Shown here piece by piece: positions 62,452 through 64,000 of a stretch of DNA of 64,000 bases (its first letter is position 1; the number at the start of each line of letters is the position of its first letter). Origin of the DNA: Commensalibacter nepenthis (GTDB taxonomy: Bacteria; Pseudomonadota; Alphaproteobacteria; Acetobacterales; Acetobacteraceae); the NCBI RefSeq assembly GCF_029953305.1, contig NZ_JASBAN010000001.1, positions 186,001 to 250,000 of the forward strand, given 5' to 3'. Position numbers and translations under genes: made by a program. The notes below the pieces were generated by a model, which was given only the letters and a program-made list of their open reading frames with translations, made no database searches and was not told the origin of the DNA.

Positions 62452-63144
62452 TTATCCTCTTGTTTGATTATATCCAGCAGGTTGAGCCCCCATTCCTGTA
62501 ACCAGTAAATTTTCAGCATATTTCAAACGATTGATTGCATCATCTGTTTGTTGTGCTTCCTGTGCAAAACGAGGGTCTTTTGATAGTGTTGCATATTGAT
62601 GCATTTGACGACTTTGCTCTGAATAATAATTGATTTTGCTATTCAAATTATTTGATGTTTGTTGAATCTTAGCCAGTTTTTGTTGATATTGAGCTTTTGT
62701 AATTTTCTTGGACGCGATTTGTTGATTTAAAGTTGCCAATTGCCTTTGTGCTGCATCAACTTGTTGTGCTGCTTGTTGTGCATCAGCTTGTGCAGTCAAA
62801 GTAATTTGATGTGCTGTGGCAATTTGCTTGTTGAGTTGGTCTTCTGTCATTTGCTGGTTTTGTGTTCTATCAGCAACCATATACCCAGCCCCAGTTCCAA
62901 CAGCTGCACCACTTAATGAACCAATTAACAATCCTTTTTTACCACCAACAAGTCCACCCACTAATGCACCCAAAGCAGTGCCTGCAACTGCGCCTGTACC
63001 CAATGTATTATTATATTGAGCATCGCGTTGATTTTGTTTGTTTTGCTCTGGGGTTAAATTAGAATTATATGTTGCACTGCAAGCAGAAAGCATAAAACAA
63101 GCTGTGCCAACAGTAATTACCTTATAAAAATTTGACCTAAACAT
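62452..63144 (-). CDS. Glycine-zipper coiled-coil lipoprotein, first of a tandem pair
   Basis: The 230-residue product has a lipoprotein signal with lipobox LSAC ending at Cys22. A glycine-zipper segment follows (about 48-90, GTGAVAGTALGALVGGLVGG and GSLSGAAVGTGAGYMVA), typical of outer-membrane-inserted Gly-zipper proteins, then a long Gln/Ala-rich coiled coil (about 95-190). No function is known. The layout matches small envelope lipoproteins of proteobacteria. The downstream gene has a similar anchor plus coiled-coil design. Confidence 0.78.
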   Translation of the reverse strand: MFRSNFYKVITVGTACFMLSACSATYNSNLTPEQNKQNQRDAQYNNTLGTGAVAGTALGALVGGLVGGKKGLLIGSLSGAAVGTGAGYMVADRTQNQQMTEDQLNKQIATAHQITLTAQADAQQAAQQVDAAQRQLATLNQQIASKKITKAQYQQKLAKIQQTSNNLNSKINYYSEQSRQMHQYATLSKDPRFAQEAQQTDDAINRLKYAENLLVTGMGAQPAGYNQTRG

Positions 63145-63341
63145 TTATGAATCACCTTGAAATTTTTATTATATTTTGTTTGTTTTTACAATAAATACAA
63201 GCTTATTCATCACTAAATGATTTATATATTCATATACAGAAATAAGGTTGTATTATTGTCACTTTTGTTAAAATCACTTTATCTTTACAACACTTCTCTA
63301 TAAAAGAATTAGCATTTACTAAATTTCTAAAGACTTGTACC

Positions 63342-64000
63342 ATGGTTTTTTTACGCTTACTCAGATCATTATTATTAATAGAAATTATATATTTAACCAT
63401 GCCAGCGTCTTTTGCTGATACTCAGAAAATGCAGCCTCTAAGTTCACCGATTGTTTCTTTACAAAACGAGGGGAAAATCCAAGGATATTTTGATAGTAAC
63501 TTGGCTATATTTAAGGGCATTCCTTATGCAGCACCTCCGATTAATTCCTATCGTTGGCTTCCTCCTCAACCTGTTCGAGAATGGCAAGGCATAAGAAAAA
63601 CAACAGAATTTGCCCCAATGTGCAGTCAAAAACCAAATAGTTGGGATAAAGACCCCTCTTTTCAAAAAACAAACGAGGATTGTTTATATCTGAATATCTG
63701 GGCACCTGAATCTTATTTTTCGAATTTTAACAATCAGCACTCTTTTCCTGTCATGATTTGGATACATGGGGGTGGATTTGTTTCTGGAGGCAGCTCTCTA
63801 CCGGTTTATGATCCTTCTGAACTTGCAAAACAAGGCGTAATCGTTGTTAGTTTCAATTATCGGCTTGGTCGGTTTGGCTTTTTTGCTCATCCCGCTTTGA
63901 ATAGTGAGAGCGAAGAAGACAAATCCGCTAATTATGGATTAATGGATCAAATAGCTGTTTTAAAGTGGGTTCAAAACAATATTCCATCTTTTGGTGGCGA
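63342..64000 (+). CDS. Type-B carboxylesterase, C-terminus outside the window
   Basis: An open frame begins at the ATG at 63342 and runs off the right edge (about 219 codons). A signal peptide (about 1-26, ending SFADT) suggests export. The body matches type-B carboxylesterases: GYFDSNLAIFKGIPYAAPP, NEDCLYLNIWAPES, the oxyanion loop MIWIHGGGFVSGG, VVSFNYRLGRFGFF, and NYGLMDQIAVLKWVQNNI. The GESAG nucleophile motif would follow just outside the window. Substrate unknown. The start lacks a strong ribosome binding site, so a slightly different start is possible. Confidence 0.9.
   Translation, partial: MVFLRLLRSLLLIEIIYLTMPASFADTQKMQPLSSPIVSLQNEGKIQGYFDSNLAIFKGIPYAAPPINSYRWLPPQPVREWQGIRKTTEFAPMCSQKPNSWDKDPSFQKTNEDCLYLNIWAPESYFSNFNNQHSFPVMIWIHGGGFVSGGSSLPVYDPSELAKQGVIVVSFNYRLGRFGFFAHPALNSESEEDKSANYGLMDQIAVLKWVQNNIPSFGG

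Overview
The window is AT-rich bacterial chromosome carrying dense, mostly housekeeping genes. The gene set and order point to an alphaproteobacterium, most likely a low-GC member of the Acetobacteraceae such as Commensalibacter. That placement is an inference from gene order (purB-purC-purS-purQ-purL-bolA-grx; ppiD-trpE-trpG/D-trpC; tpiA-secG-pyrG-kdsA-eno-ftsB; aroE-coaE-dnaQ) and base composition. No taxonomic marker was compared.

Layout. Positions 1-6.8 kb hold a purine biosynthesis run read leftward (purB, purC, purS, a small secreted Rap1a-like protein, purQ, purL) that ends in a BolA/monothiol glutaredoxin pair, followed by a truncated secreted protein at the left edge. Positions 7-10.8 kb hold a lipoprotein lytic transglycosylase, a PncC-type amidase, a secreted protein of unknown role and a Coq10/RatA-like START protein. 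Positions 10.8-17.9 kb hold lipA and the trp genes (trpC, a fused trpG-trpD, trpE) behind a ppiD-like chaperone. Positions 18-24.4 kb hold tpiA, secG, pyrG, kdsA, eno, ftsB and, on the opposite strand, rpmG. Positions 24.5-29.1 kb are a biotin locus: bioF, a bioH-like esterase and a fused bioC-bioD on one strand, with bioA divergent. Positions 29-41 kb carry a lipoprotein, pgsA, uvrC, an exonuclease III, an orphan OmpR-type regulator, a CPA1 antiporter, rsmB, guaB, rlmE and a Ppx/GppA phosphatase. Positions 41-47.9 kb hold tRNA-Gln, a NUDIX protein, prfC, rpsD, a decayed IS5-family element, an HdeD-like membrane protein, a TrmJ-like methyltransferase and cysS. Positions 48-54.9 kb hold a MATE exporter, an LpxR-like lipid A deacylase, a frameshifted unknown gene, dnaQ, coaE, aroE, an N-formylglutamate amidohydrolase-like gene and a RadC-family gene without its metal-binding motif. 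Positions 54.9-64 kb hold a UvrD-type helicase, prmA, a GNAT acetyltransferase, an aminopeptidase P, isocitrate dehydrogenase, a small membrane protein, two tandem coiled-coil lipoproteins and the start of a type-B carboxylesterase.

No CRISPR array, intact mobile element, prophage or defence island is visible, and I found no clearly new multi-gene system. The points most worth following up are the bioC-bioD fusion, the trpG-trpD fusion, the secreted Rap1a-like gene translationally coupled inside the purine operon, the RadC homologue lacking its JAMM metal ligands, an unknown gene broken at an AT dinucleotide repeat, the IS5 relic, and a perfect inverted repeat overlapping a likely purB promoter.
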